A DNA stretch of 64,000 nucleotides from Saccharomycopsis crataegensis. Lineage: Eukaryota; Ascomycota; Saccharomycetes; Ascoideales; Saccharomycopsidaceae. Positions 8,770 to 19,016 of the stretch are shown here, piece after piece. Location of the stretch: contig NW_027043822.1 in assembly GCF_037102585.1 (NCBI RefSeq), forward strand, positions 521,001 to 585,000, read 5' to 3'. Made by a program: the position numbers and the translations under genes. How positions within the stretch are numbered: the stretch's first letter is position 1; each line of letters begins with the position of its first letter. The notes under the pieces were generated by a model. That model saw only the letters and a program-made list of their open reading frames with translations, ran no database searches and was not told the DNA's origin.

Positions 8770-10242
8770 AGAGCACAAGATCTTACATATGCTAGACAAA
8801 TTCATAAACCCCACTAACAAAGATAATTTTCCGCACTCTGGTATTTACAGTGCTTCTTTTTTCTTGTTCTTTATTGTGCTCATTCTACTTTCATGCATGC
8901 TGGGGGATTTCATAGGGTTGTGGAAAGAGCACCTAGTATATTTGAGGTTTTCTTACTCTTTATGGGTGAGGCGAATATATGATAATTATCATGCTACTTG
9001 ATATTAGTAGTAGTGTTTAGGTTAAGATTAAACTTTAAACACAAAAAAGGGAGAGGTCTGCAATACTTTCTGGGGCTCGCACATGTAATAAAATATTACA
9101 GCCCAGAAAACCTGGATTTGCAACTCAAGTTTTAGCTTTCGCTTTTCTTAAAAACACATGTTATTGTTGTTCATGATTTTATTTTCACTAGATATACATA
9201 TATTCTTATTTCACATTTTAATAAGTGATCAATTCAGCACTATCATTTTTTATCTTTATCTATTTCACACAGGAATTTGTAACAGTATGACATAGAAAAC
9301 TTCAAGCACCTGGTGAAGTTGCCCAGCACGAGTTACTATGCAATTACTGTTGATGACTTACTCTCATCCGAAACATATTAGGGGATTTATTCCTACGCCG
9401 GCTAATGCAGTATATGAGGAGAGTTACCCAGCTTGAGCTTGGCTATTGTATTTGGATCAGATAATCATGTTGTTTTTGTTCATATGTGAGATTTTTATTA
9501 AATCACTTGAGTTAATGCTTGGCGTATGATTAAAAAATCTTCGGCCCGGCTAATATGGGCTCTCACCTATATGGCCGCATTTATTATCACTACATTATTA
9601 CCAAGTTATCGTTGACATTAAGACGGGATTTTGTCAAAGAAGCCAGTAAATTATCTTTCTCTTGAATATTTTTGCCGAAAATATGAACAAAAACAAGAAC
9701 TTTTTGGTTACAGTACAGTACGGCATCTACTTTAACGCATTACTTAAAAAAAAACTGGGAGCCTAAAAGCGACAAAACAATAGGAAAAAAAAATTTGATA
9801 CACTATTGAAATCCCTTTTTCATCAACTGGTAGCTTATTGTCATGAACCTCCATAGGCGAAGCATGTGTCCGTGACCCAACACGGAGGGAATATCACAAT
9901 ATGACATGATAATCAGATATCAAAATAGATGCTGGTCTTAAGATTTATCTTATAGCCCCGTTGTGAAAGAGTGCATTGTGAATCACAGCAATTTTTTTTT
10001 GTTCCTGCAGATTATGAGATCACAGCTGCATGAACAATTTCAGACTAAAAACAAACTCGGTACCTGCTTCTTCACGTATACTAATCCTTGCCAACCCTGA
10101 AATAGAGGTGGGAAAAAAAAGGGTCAAGAGCTTTCTTTTTTTCTCCCCTTACTTCTTCTTTTCCTCATTTAAATTTTAAAGTGTCAAATAACTTGAAGTT
10201 TCAAGCATTCTCTTCTGTGGATTAGAAACCTTAAGTTATAAG
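8770..10242. other. Large intergenic region (1.47 kb) upstream of the mannosyltransferase
   Basis: No gene is convincing. A 70-codon frame at 8789-9001 with one hydrophobic stretch lies directly behind REC114 and has no recognisable similarity. An imperfect hairpin sits at 9067-9109. The right part (9300-10240) holds several GC-containing short words such as GCCGGCTAA near 9400 and GGCCCGGCTAATATGGGC near 9545, which look like a long regulated promoter. Their binding factors are unknown to me. A T-rich stretch at 10135-10175 precedes the gene. Confidence 0.5.
9067..9109. other. Inverted repeat / RNA hairpin candidate
   Basis: TTTCTGGGGCT at 9067-9077 pairs with AGCCCAGAAA at 9100-9109, leaving one bulged G. 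The loop contains a second small palindrome, TAATA-AAA-TATTA. It has no T-run behind it and no snoRNA boxes nearby. It may be a structured transcript or a protein-binding palindrome. Confidence 0.35.
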
Positions 10243-12516
10243 ATGATCACGTTCTCCAAAGATTTCAGAAGACTATTCTATGTGTCCTCTTGTATTCTTC
10301 TTCTTGTTCAATTTACTCTTTATTGTGTTTCTATAAACTTATCTGTTGATTCAGAAGCATTTAAGGATGATAATATTAAGTCATCACTGAAACTATCATT
10401 CTCAGAGGATATTATAGAGCTTCTTATAGATAAGCAAAGCCACAAAAATGAAATATCAACTACATATAGAAATCTACTACAGAAATATTCTCTACACTTA
10501 AATGAACTTGGTATTAAAGAAAAGTGTCAGCTCTATTTCAGTGAGCTCTATCAAAACGATCCAAATTGGAGTAATGGTGCTTACAAAGACTCTTTTTACG
10601 ACTCTGATGTATTTAACAAAAATTATTACTTCCTTAAACATAAAGAAGAGCTTATCCAGGGAAAGATATCACAAAATCCGTCAGACGTCAGAGAAAGTTA
10701 TGACGGTTATCTTGTTGAGGATGACTACCTTATGTTGGAGAATAATTATAGAGAAGATCTTAGAAAGACATTAGAAACAGAGCAAAAGTATGTTGATGCA
10801 ATAACTAATAGCAGAGTCTTTAGTAGATGTTACTTACTGGAAAGGGATTCTAACGACGGGCCGGTCAATTTCAATGACTTGAGGGTTATTGAATCCCTTA
10901 ACGGAAAACTTGCAAGGAAAAATCTCCCTCTCATTGAGGTAGACAAAGATATTCTTGAACATAGTGTTATTGGTGAAAGTAAATTCCAAGATATTGAATC
11001 AAGGGTTTTTCCTTTCATCAGCGGTCATTTGCCCATTTATCTTAGATGGAATGGTGATACTCATTGGGGAATCCCGAATATTAATTCTCGCCAATCAAAA
11101 TCTTCTCACAATAATAACAAGGCTTTTCTGAAATCTAAATGCTTCCTACAGAATTTCAAAGATTCGATATCAGATAAAGGTATTGTCATTACTGGGTCTG
11201 ATAGAGAAGTTGAAGACATTATTAATCTCATTAGACTTCTTAGAGGACTTGATAATGAACTACCAATACAAATTATTCATAGAGGTGATATATCAAGGGA
11301 AAATCAGCACAGAATCATTAGAGTCTCCCGGAAAAAACTCAAACTTGATAAATCCATATTTGCTAAAATTCCACTAGCGAGTTTACGAACAAGCTTTAGA
11401 AAACAAGAAATTTGGTTTGTCAACGTTTCTGCATCAATAAAACCTGAATATCTAGAATTCTTTGGTGGGTTTTATATGAAATTTCTTGCATATTTTTTTA
11501 GCTCTTTTGAAGAAATCATTCTTTTAGATTCTGATGCTGTTCCACTAATCAAACCTTCCGACTTTTTCAATTCGTCGCCCTACAAAAAATCAAATACGAT
11601 TTTCTTCAAAGACAGGAGCTCGGTGGAGCTTTTGATGGAACATGATGTGGTTTTCTTTAAAAAATTGTTGCCAACTATCGTGGATGAAACCATATTTGGT
11701 ATTCCAAAATCAACTTCCAAGACTCTTCTGAATAATTTTTTCGCTAAAAAATATAAACATTCAATGGAAGCTGGACTCATTGGAATTAATAAAAAGAAGA
11801 AATTTAATAGCATTTTGTCATTATTACAATTACAAGTTTGGACTCCTGCTAACAGGAGAGTTTGGGGTGATAAGGAATTATTTTGGCTAAGTTTGTCGAT
11901 TGTTGGTGATGAAAATTACGAATTCAACAAGCATGATGCGGTTAGTGTTGGCAGTGCTACAATAGAGGATTTGGCTGAGGAGCATTCTGAAACTGATCAC
12001 AGTAACCAGTCTGAATACACAAAAAAAGTGAAGGTTTGCTCAAGTCACCCTGGGCACATTTCTGGTGATGATGATTTTACTCTTTTGTGGTTCAACTCTG
12101 GATTCAAAGTTTGTAAGAAACAAACCTGGCAAAATGATATTGAGAATGTTCCAAGACTCAAAGAGGAATTTTCTGGTAATGTCACTCTTTTGAAAGAGTA
12201 CTATAAATCAAATATGAAAATTAATAATGTGTTACTACCAAGTGATAATATGTATAAGAAACTAGAGAAACACTCTTCTGAGCCATCCCAAGAAAAGTAC
12301 AAAGAAGAATCTGGTTGGAAGTTATCCTATGAATGTGGTGCTTATAATTGGTGTGCAAGTGAGTTTATTAATGAAAAAGGAGAATTGAAGAACTCTGAAG
12401 CATTACTTATTGAATATGATAGCAGTTTGACCGACCTATATGACTATTATGGAAAATTGTGGGTTTCGAATAATGATCTTGATGGAAACTCAGATAGACT
12501 TATTGAAGTTGGTTGA
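10243..12516 (+). CDS. Mnn1-family alpha-mannosyltransferase (GT71), type II Golgi membrane protein
   Basis: The product is 757 residues. A short basic cytosolic end is followed by one membrane anchor around residues 11-33 (FYVSSCILLLVQFTLYCVSI) and a lumenal catalytic part. The catalytic region shows the Mnn1/Mnt family order: VITGSDREVEDIINLIRLLR, the ELPIQIIH strand, FGGFYMKFLAYFFSSFEEIILLDSDAVPL with the metal-binding DxD (Asp429-Ser-Asp431), MEAGLIGINK, and WGDKELFWLSLSIVG. These enzymes add alpha-1,3-linked mannose to N- and O-linked glycans, using GDP-mannose in the Golgi. Yeasts of the Candida/Debaryomyces type carry several paralogues, so I give no gene symbol. The C-terminal extension after residue 600 is variable in this family. 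Confidence 0.88.
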   Translation: MITFSKDFRRLFYVSSCILLLVQFTLYCVSINLSVDSEAFKDDNIKSSLKLSFSEDIIELLIDKQSHKNEISTTYRNLLQKYSLHLNELGIKEKCQLYFSELYQNDPNWSNGAYKDSFYDSDVFNKNYYFLKHKEELIQGKISQNPSDVRESYDGYLVEDDYLMLENNYREDLRKTLETEQKYVDAITNSRVFSRCYLLERDSNDGPVNFNDLRVIESLNGKLARKNLPLIEVDKDILEHSVIGESKFQDIESRVFPFISGHLPIYLRWNGDTHWGIPNINSRQSKSSHNNNKAFLKSKCFLQNFKDSISDKGIVITGSDREVEDIINLIRLLRGLDNELPIQIIHRGDISRENQHRIIRVSRKKLKLDKSIFAKIPLASLRTSFRKQEIWFVNVSASIKPEYLEFFGGFYMKFLAYFFSSFEEIILLDSDAVPLIKPSDFFNSSPYKKSNTIFFKDRSSVELLMEHDVVFFKKLLPTIVDETIFGIPKSTSKTLLNNFFAKKYKHSMEAGLIGINKKKKFNSILSLLQLQVWTPANRRVWGDKELFWLSLSIVGDENYEFNKHDAVSVGSATIEDLAEEHSETDHSNQSEYTKKVKVCSSHPGHISGDDDFTLLWFNSGFKVCKKQTWQNDIENVPRLKEEFSGNVTLLKEYYKSNMKINNVLLPSDNMYKKLEKHSSEPSQEKYKEESGWKLSYECGAYNWCASEFINEKGELKNSEALLIEYDSSLTDLYDYYGKLWVSNNDLDGNSDRLIEVG

Positions 12517-13011
12517 ATATCAAGATCATTTTTCAAATCTTTGTAATAGGGATTTGGAGTTTGTTTTTTCTAATAAATGAATATTAGTTAATATTGTTAA
12601 GGCTTTTCACGAAATAAATCAATATTATTAGTATTTCATTCTCGACTTAGATATTTTCTTGTTTTTTTTGTTTTTTTTGTTTCTTTTTTTTTTTCTTTTT
12701 TGTTCTTGTTTTTATGTATTTTAATGGATTTAAGTTGTTGTTTTTTTGAAATATCATCTGTAATGAGCTTCTCAAATTATTTATGAAATATAGTAAGTTA
12801 CGAGCTAGGAATTATATAGTAATATAATTTTCCAATGGCTTGACTTGCTAGAATAATTTTCAAGTTTTAGATAAGATTGGAATTAGAAGATTACAAGCAA
12901 TATATGTTACAGTTGAACACTTTATATCGCAAAAATAGCAGCATACTGTGTAAGATATTACATAATCTCTAGTTCATATTCAGTACACATATATATAAAT
13001 AAGTTAATAGG
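12517..13011. other. Mannosyltransferase 3' region, T-rich
   Basis: This region of 495 bases lies between the mannosyltransferase stop and the solo LTR. The part 12655-12720 is an almost pure T/G low-complexity tract that probably acts as a 3' processing region. I see no gene. Confidence 0.55.
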
Positions 13012-13016
13012 AACGT
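13012..13016. repeat. Target-site duplication, left copy (AACGT)
   Basis: AACGT directly before the TG end of the LTR is repeated directly after its CA end at 13428-13432. A 5-bp duplication is the size made by LTR-retrotransposon integrases of yeast. Confidence 0.75.
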
Positions 13017-13427
13017 TGTGATATATGTCATGCTCAAGGTATCATTATACTATTGTTAATACACTTCTAGGATGCATTAGTTCACTAATAATCCTTCGTA
13101 GAATATCCTAGTATTTTGAAGAATTCCCTTTTAGGTTCTTGAACATGCCAGGATATTCTATTACTTTCTATTATCTTCTATTATCTTCTATTATCATTTA
13201 GAACTATCTAATAGTTCTAAAAGAAAATTGAACTACTTAAATAGAGGGATCTTTCTCGTTCCTCCATCTTATTATTCTTATTTTATAAGACACGCTTAAA
13301 CCTTTATACAGTATTTATACTTACTTTAACAATGTATTTTATTTCATTCGATACAACCATTACTAGATCGAATTATGATATAAGACTCTCAATCCGTCGA
13401 CTAACATAAGACCAAACTTATATTACA
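13017..13427. mobile_element. Solo LTR (411 bp) of an LTR retrotransposon
   Basis: The element begins TGTGATA and ends TATTACA, which are imperfect inverted ends of the TG...CA type. It is flanked on both sides by AACGT. Inside are a 10-bp tandem tract (TTATCTTCTA units, about 13157-13195) and a TTAAATAGAGGG promoter-like word near 13238 followed by a T/C-rich stretch, the usual place of the R region. No internal coding region remains, so this is the product of recombination between the two LTRs. The intact duplication and clean ends suggest a fairly recent event. The family (Ty1/copia, Ty5-like or Ty3) cannot be fixed from the LTR alone. It lies about 450 bp upstream of tRNA-Phe, a common yeast integration neighbourhood. 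Confidence 0.75.
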
Positions 13428-13432
13428 AACGT
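13428..13432. repeat. Target-site duplication, right copy (AACGT)
   Basis: This is the right-hand AACGT, identical to 13012-13016. Confidence 0.75.
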
Positions 13433-13879
13433 CGAATTCTTCAATAAGTAAGATACAAATACTTGTCACATTAGGACGATCTAGCAATTGCTATGTACTC
13501 CTGGACAACAGACAAGAGCCCCTCATGCAATAGCTCCCCATATTCATATATTAGAGGATTATAGTCTAACATTACATAATACAATACAGGAAACAGAAAG
13601 ATACTATTCTAAATCATCAGAAAACCTGTCAGCCATTGCAATATTAAGTTTGAGCCCAAAAAAAAAGGATGAAAATTCCAAACCAGGTACTCCAATAGAA
13701 ATCTAGGAGAACCTGATAATATAAAAAAGAGTTTCTCTTCAGCAATTTGCTAATATTATACAGAAAAAAACTTGCTAATAACTGAATATAGTGAAGAGTA
13801 TAAATATAATATACCAACCGAATGGTACCACAATATAAACAACCTCAGATCAAATAAATATTAACAATTTTAAATGTCA
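13433..13879. other. Spacer between solo LTR and tRNA-Phe
   Basis: This region of 447 bases holds a 72-codon frame at 13488-13706 with no recognisable similarity and no upstream promoter signs. I regard it as fortuitous or as part of an older, eroded insertion upstream of the tRNA gene. Confidence 0.45.
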
Positions 13880-13975
13880 GCGGATTTAGCTCAGTTGGGA
13901 GAGCGTTAGACTGAAGCATCTTCTTCTTCAAGTCTTGAAATCTAAAGGTCCTGTGTTCGATCCACAGAATTCGCA
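13880..13975 (+). tRNA. tRNA-Phe (GAA) with a 23-base intron
   Basis: The acceptor GCGGATT pairs with AATTCGC, and the discriminator is A. The D arm is TAGCTCAGTTGGGAG, the anticodon loop is CTGAAGA with anticodon GAA, and the T arm contains GGTTCGA-type sequence (CTGTGTTCGATCCACAG). The intron occupies 13917-13939, directly after position 37, the standard eukaryotic site. It contains CTTC/GAA-type pairing to the anticodon region. It closely matches Saccharomyces tRNA-Phe apart from a TTAGA/TCTAA anticodon stem. A T-run at 13976-13981 terminates Pol III. Confidence 0.97.
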
Positions 13976-14398
13976 TTTTTTTGGAGTAAGTATTTTCATG
14001 ATTTTTTTCAGCTCCTTCTATAATCCTCATCTGAAGGGAAATACCAACAATAATGATAATAATAATAAAAGTGGAACGAATAATTAAGTTAACATTGGGA
14101 TGAATTACTTTATTTCTTTTTAAGGTATATGGTGCCACTGAAAAGGGATGATAAGTATTATTTATAAATTGAATAGTGTGATTTTCTACAGGATATCCAA
14201 ATCAGGTTGTGCTTTCGTGATTTCTCGTGGCTGAGCTCCTTCTGAGGAAATTTTGATAATATTGTATGTATATCTAACTAGGTTGATGCCGAGAATATAA
14301 ATCTACACAGCATTGAAAACTCATGATAATAATGTAATTGTATTGAAAAGTTTATTGTGATTTTTGTGACACACAATTGTCATTAGAAAATTTATAGT
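13976..14398. other. Spacer between tRNA-Phe and the 711-residue gene
   Basis: This region of 423 AT-rich bases begins with the Pol III T-run and ends in the 3' region of the following minus-strand gene. An apparent minus-strand frame at 13845-14138 runs through the tRNA gene and is not real. Confidence 0.6.
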
Positions 14399-16534
14399 TT
14401 ATTCATAAATTTTAATTGACCTGATATCATTTAACACATAGTTCTTGAAATGTTGGATATTCTTATCTTCATCTAACCCATCACCAAACTTTTTAAAATT
14501 TTTCTTCAACTCCATTTTTTCACTCTCACTCTCTTCAAGTATGAGTTTATTTTCCATGGATTTCTCGTAGATTACATAAGCCAATTCACGCTCATTTCGT
14601 AGGAGGGCACTTTTGATCAATGAATCAATCATGTAGAAACATGTTGAGAAATAGAGAGTATTTGGGACTGTGCCCTTTTGTGTTAATTGATCATATCTTT
14701 TGAATGCCTCTATGTTATTATTAAAAAAATCAACGCTATTACTGAAGTTAATCTCAGAGTTCAAGATAATTAAAAGCCTCAAACATGTCAACAGGCTATG
14801 TATCTCTTCAATTGCCAATTTCAGTTGAGTCTTTTCAAGATCTGCAATATTACTGTGTAGGTAGTTAACTGCTTGGGGAACAAAAATTGATGCTAACTGG
14901 TTCCACTTTTTATTAGCAGCAGAATCCAGGTCATGTTTGAGAGCATGATATACGGAAATTAACAAACCTGTTAAATTCAATTTATCAGCATGATCTGGAT
15001 AAGAAATAATAGACGAATTCAATTCCACTAGTGAATCGTCAGGTTTAAAGAGTTCAACCGCTTCTAGCAACAAAATATTTGATTTGAGCTGAGCTAATTC
15101 TTTTCCAATATTCTTTTTATCCTTATGATTTTGAATATTTGAGTTCAAGATTTCAATTAGAGGATTCAAAAAGCCCAAAAGAAATTCACTTTTGGAGTAT
15201 TGTGCCTTGTTAAATAGCTCAAGTTTCTTGGAATGACTATTACTAGATAGAGTATCAAATTTCTTATTTATTTCATCAATTTTCTTATCTAATTCACTAA
15301 CTTTTGCAGAAGTGCCGATAGTATTAATGGTTCCATCTTCACTGTTGTCTTTTATGAATCTCTTGAACAAGGCTAAGGAATTATTTGAGAAGCTCACATC
15401 AGATTTGAGGTCCAACCCAATAGCTTGGCCCATATAGGCCAAAGAAAAAACCAAGTCCTCAATCTTATCCTCAGTCGTGCCTCTCGTCTTGACTTCTTTG
15501 CGTAAATATTCAAAAATCTCGTCCTTAGAGATTTGTAACTTAGCTAACTTCTTTTGATCTGTGATTGAAACCAATAATAACGATAGCATATGAGATTCAC
15601 TGAACATAGAGATCACTTTGTCCACTTTGACTTTTTCAGTGATCTGAAATCTGAAATTTCGGAATAAATAAAGTATCTTTGAAGCAATTGGAATACTAAG
15701 AGCTTCTTCAACCTTAGAGCTCTCATCGCTATTTATCAAGTTTTCAATGATGGCATTAAATACAGGATTTGCAACCATTTGAGCATCGATCAGTTCATTA
15801 TCAATCAGTGTCATTTTTAATTTGTCATTATGTTCGATAAATTCGAGGAAAAACTCCCATGATGGCTTGGCTCTTCCTGGGTTTGATTTCAAAATTTCTG
15901 ACATAGAATGTACAGATAGATCATTTATGGAAACATGGTTTAATACCTTGTTAACAATAGAAAAATTAAACTTCGTCAAATTTTCAAGTAACAAATTCGA
16001 CAAAGTAACTGCGTCTATTTGTGGATTTTTGAAGCATTCAATAACAAAATCCGAAATTTTGGACGAATTTTGGAAAAACTCATAGATATCCACTGTCTGA
16101 TCTTCTTTTTGTGTTCTTGACATGCTACTTGCCCACGAAATAATAAGATCGTGAAGCTTCTTATTATTAATGGCCGAGTCTTCAAGCTCTTTTATGAGAA
16201 TATCAACATCCTTCTGTGTAGTCCCAATACTTGAAGAAAATGGTCTAGTTGTTAATACTGAATAATTACTTCCGAGTCTTGAATAATCAGGGTATGCGTA
16301 TTTGACTAGCTGTTGGGTAAAGTGACGTGAAAAATTATCCGTATGTATATTTCTGGTAGGCGACATGTTGTGGTTGATTATTGAAAGTACTCTACCATTG
16401 TGATCTCCATACTCATTTCTGGCGAGCTTTAGGTTACAAAGCCTAATATTCAACAGTTTCAAACGATTCATATCCTCTTTAATATGGTTATTATTGTAAA
16501 TGGAGTAAAGAAGGTGTGGATGAGCGTTACTCAT
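14399..16534 (-). CDS. Large helical protein of unknown function, probably mitochondrial
   Basis: The frame encodes up to 711 residues. The first ATG gives an unremarkable start. The second, at plus-strand 16469-16471 (residue 22), begins MNRLKLLNIRLCNLKLARN, which is basic, amphipathic and free of acids, as in a mitochondrial presequence. I favour that start (690 residues). An RPFSSS segment around residue 97 could be close to a processing site. The rest is almost entirely predicted helix with Leu/Ile-rich repeats, and I find no catalytic motif. Length and composition recall yeast mitochondrial translational activators and PPR-like proteins (Pet111, Aep, Atp22 types), which diverge so fast that names cannot be given by eye. 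It is a single-copy-looking gene with ordinary codon use. Confidence 0.75.
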   Translation of the reverse strand: MSNAHPHLLYSIYNNNHIKEDMNRLKLLNIRLCNLKLARNEYGDHNGRVLSIINHNMSPTRNIHTDNFSRHFTQQLVKYAYPDYSRLGSNYSVLTTRPFSSSIGTTQKDVDILIKELEDSAINNKKLHDLIISWASSMSRTQKEDQTVDIYEFFQNSSKISDFVIECFKNPQIDAVTLSNLLLENLTKFNFSIVNKVLNHVSINDLSVHSMSEILKSNPGRAKPSWEFFLEFIEHNDKLKMTLIDNELIDAQMVANPVFNAIIENLINSDESSKVEEALSIPIASKILYLFRNFRFQITEKVKVDKVISMFSESHMLSLLLVSITDQKKLAKLQISKDEIFEYLRKEVKTRGTTEDKIEDLVFSLAYMGQAIGLDLKSDVSFSNNSLALFKRFIKDNSEDGTINTIGTSAKVSELDKKIDEINKKFDTLSSNSHSKKLELFNKAQYSKSEFLLGFLNPLIEILNSNIQNHKDKKNIGKELAQLKSNILLLEAVELFKPDDSLVELNSSIISYPDHADKLNLTGLLISVYHALKHDLDSAANKKWNQLASIFVPQAVNYLHSNIADLEKTQLKLAIEEIHSLLTCLRLLIILNSEINFSNSVDFFNNNIEAFKRYDQLTQKGTVPNTLYFSTCFYMIDSLIKSALLRNERELAYVIYEKSMENKLILEESESEKMELKKNFKKFGDGLDEDKNIQHFKNYVLNDIRSIKIYE

Positions 16535-17905
16535 CTATCTAAAAAATTATTGCAGTCATTTCAAGATGCCTGTTGTGGAAACGTGATTTGGAGTTTAATT
16601 ATTAGTCATATATTACATAATAACTTACAAAGTGCTTGCTTATGTTTATACCATAATACACTTCTTGAAGTGCGTAAAATGTCTAAGGATCCCCACATTA
16701 CAGAATTGAATTTCATGAAGAATTTCATCGAGGAAGACACGCAGAAGTATGGAGGAAATTCCATGTTAAGTAAAGAAAATTGTAAGTAAATCGAAACTAC
16801 TGCTAGTTAAGATTGTAAATAGATGTGTTAAATTGTCACAACTAATAAATAAATTTACCCAGGTTGATATATATATTCAGTAAGTTTCCTATAATTTTAA
16901 CTCCATCTTTTTTTCCGTTAATTTCAATTATTGCTTATCTATTTTAGTCTTGCATATGTAAAGATATGCCCAAATCCAATCTTTTTTTTTTTTTTTATAG
17001 AGTCTGAAGCTGTCTTGAAAAAACATAGCAGTGGATATTACATACGTCTTCATAATAACAACTTATATTACCGAAATAATGAAAAGACGAACTGAAATAA
17101 ACAAGTAAATATTTAATAATCAGCCCAAGCTCTTCTAGTAGGGTTTCAGCACTTTTGTTGTATTTCAGACAATAATTACTTTTAGATCTAACAGGTTTAA
17201 AGTTGTATTGATTTTACACTAAAGCCTCAATCTCAAAATGAAGCACGAAAACATCATTCTCTTTTACTTCAGATATCTAACTGGGGGTATTTTTGAACAT
17301 TATCTTTTTCATTCAAAAGATTTCCTTCTGCACCACATTATCATGTCATGTTAGGCCATTTAACCTGTATAAGATGTCAAAAACCCATATAAGGCTCAAA
17401 AATACTACAAAAGGCTATTCAAATTTTGACATGGAAAAAGCTTTCAGCCCAGAAAAAAAATGCAATTTGCTTAAGAATCATTCTAATTTCATGGTGGTGC
17501 CGTAATTATGGTATACGTGCTGCATTTGTATTAGCTGTGCACTGTGATAATTGTAATGCGTACAGCAGGGTAAGCAGTTAGTTCCATTCTATTTGGAGCT
17601 CTGATGAATCCCAACATTCTCACCAAAACTTTGCCAAAACCCTCATGCCAATTATTATACAGACTCAAACATACCTAAAAAAGGGCATGTCAATAATTGA
17701 ACAAAAATATATACCATGCATTGAAGTGGTCATTGCTTTTAAGACCACTAAGTTAAAATTGAATGAAACACCCAGAAGGTTAATTTGCACGTGACATTAT
17801 AGGTGTGAATTTTTTATATTTTTTCCTATTTTTTTTTTCATCGTGAGAGAGTGGTTAAAGTCTGTTGGAAGAGGTTATCCAACGGAACATAGATTAGGAT
17901 AAATA
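16535..17905. other. Intergenic region (1.37 kb) between two divergent genes
   Basis: This region lies between the start of the 711-residue gene and that of MRPL32. A 36-codon frame begins at the ATG at 16679 and runs into a GTAAGT word at its end, but I could not find an acceptor that continues it in frame. A poly-T tract lies near 16981-16999. A 70-codon frame at 17293-17505 looks fortuitous. CACGTG at 17788-17793 belongs to the MRPL32 promoter. Confidence 0.5.
17788..17793. promoter_or_regulatory. CACGTG E-box upstream of MRPL32
   Basis: The word GCACGTGAC lies about 115 bases before the MRPL32 start. CACGTG is the Cbf1-type site seen in front of several translation and respiration genes in this window. 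Confidence 0.5.
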
Positions 17906-18541
17906 ATGTCTTTATCAATAGAGCTTTCTCACTTGGCCGGATTGAGATCTAGCGCTGCTACTAACCTTCTCCCTCGCATATCTTCTCTTCTCCCTCGTTT
18001 ACCTGAAATATCCATAACTTTGCAAGGATCTCCAGCGTCATCAAATGCCCAAGAAAATGAAATATCAAGTCAAATTGATGAGTTGAAGCAACGGATCCAG
18101 AACTCCATCGAAATAGGAACTCAATCCGCCCTCTCTCTATGGGATGGTATTCTCAGAGCTGCCCCAAAAAAGAAGGTGTCTCATCAGAAAAAGAGACAAA
18201 GACAATTGGCCCCAGGAAAAAAGCAATTACAACACTTGAATAATTTGAATAGATGTCCTTCATGTGGTCACTATAAAAGAGCCCATACCTTGTGCATGAA
18301 TTGTGTTGGTGAAATCAGAAAATACTGGAAACAGTTAGATGCTGCTAAGAATGAACAAGAAGTTTCAAAACCTGACCAAGAAAAGGAAGTTATGAAGGTT
18401 GGTGACTCTGAAGAATCAGTGGATTCAGTGGATCAAAGAATACTTTATCCAGGTAAAAGAAAATTCCTCAACGAATTAAAGCACGTTGAAAAGGAAGAAT
18501 ATTTGGAACGTCGTCCTAAGACTTTGCCTGTTGAAAAATAG
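17906..18541 (+). CDS. MRPL32: Mitochondrial 54S ribosomal protein bL32m
   Basis: The product is 211 residues. The N-terminal about 85 residues are a long presequence with few acids at the start. They are followed by the mature bL32 start, [16 protein letters not shown]. Four zinc ligands are visible as Cys117-x2-Cys120 and Cys130-x2-Cys133 ([17 protein letters not shown]). In yeast the m-AAA protease matures MrpL32 and so controls mitochondrial ribosome assembly. The zinc-binding fold halts degradation at the processing site. The C-terminal segment ([31 protein letters not shown]) is typical of fungal homologues. Confidence 0.95.
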   Translation: MSLSIELSHLAGLRSSAATNLLPRISSLLPRLPEISITLQGSPASSNAQENEISSQIDELKQRIQNSIEIGTQSALSLWDGILRAAPKKKVSHQKKRQRQLAPGKKQLQHLNNLNRCPSCGHYKRAHTLCMNCVGEIRKYWKQLDAAKNEQEVSKPDQEKEVMKVGDSEESVDSVDQRILYPGKRKFLNELKHVEKEEYLERRPKTLPVEK

Positions 18542-19016
18542 TTTTGATCTATTTATGTGATTTGTTAGCCTAGATGAAGGGAAACGGTTTTTCAATACAT
18601 TTTCTTGTATATATTAAATGGTTAGTATAATATTTTATAATGACTTGGACTGATGTACTTTATGTAATTTGATTATTGTAACGAAATAAGTAAGATCTAG
18701 CTTATATATCTCTGCTAATAATTGAGCATGTCAGAGAACCTAAATGACTATTACTCACGAAGTCAAGAAACATATTCCTGAAAGGTTTTTCTTCAGTATA
18801 TTATTGAACGACATCTGTTGAAGGCGGAATTATTATATTGATGCTGTTAACGTATCTAACATGAGCAAAAAAATAAAAAGAGGAGCAAAAAAAAAAACAC
18901 CATAGAATAATTTGAAGCTTGATTTTAAAAAACGAGGAACTTAATTGAAGAAAATGGAATAAACAAAACGGAGAGGAAAAAAACTATATAAAGAAAAAAA
19001 AAAGACTTTCTGACTA
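18542..19016. other. Convergent 3' spacer MRPL32 / CDC10
   Basis: This region of 475 AT-rich bases has A-runs at 18870-19012 next to the CDC10 stop. I see no gene or structured element. Confidence 0.6.

Noticed and set aside
8789-9001. 70-codon frame with a hydrophobic stretch behind REC114
   Set aside because: It has no similarity, no promoter sign and an AT-driven composition.
13845-14138. 97-codon minus-strand frame
   Set aside because: It runs through the tRNA-Phe gene.
16679-16789. 36-codon frame ending at a GTAAGT word
   Set aside because: I tried several downstream acceptors. None continues the frame for more than a few codons.
17541-17733. Minus-strand split mini-frame (GTATGT donor at 17674, AACTAAC branch near 17580), 40 residues
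   Set aside because: The splice words are good, but the product is very short and lies inside the MRPL32 upstream region. It was kept out for lack of further support.
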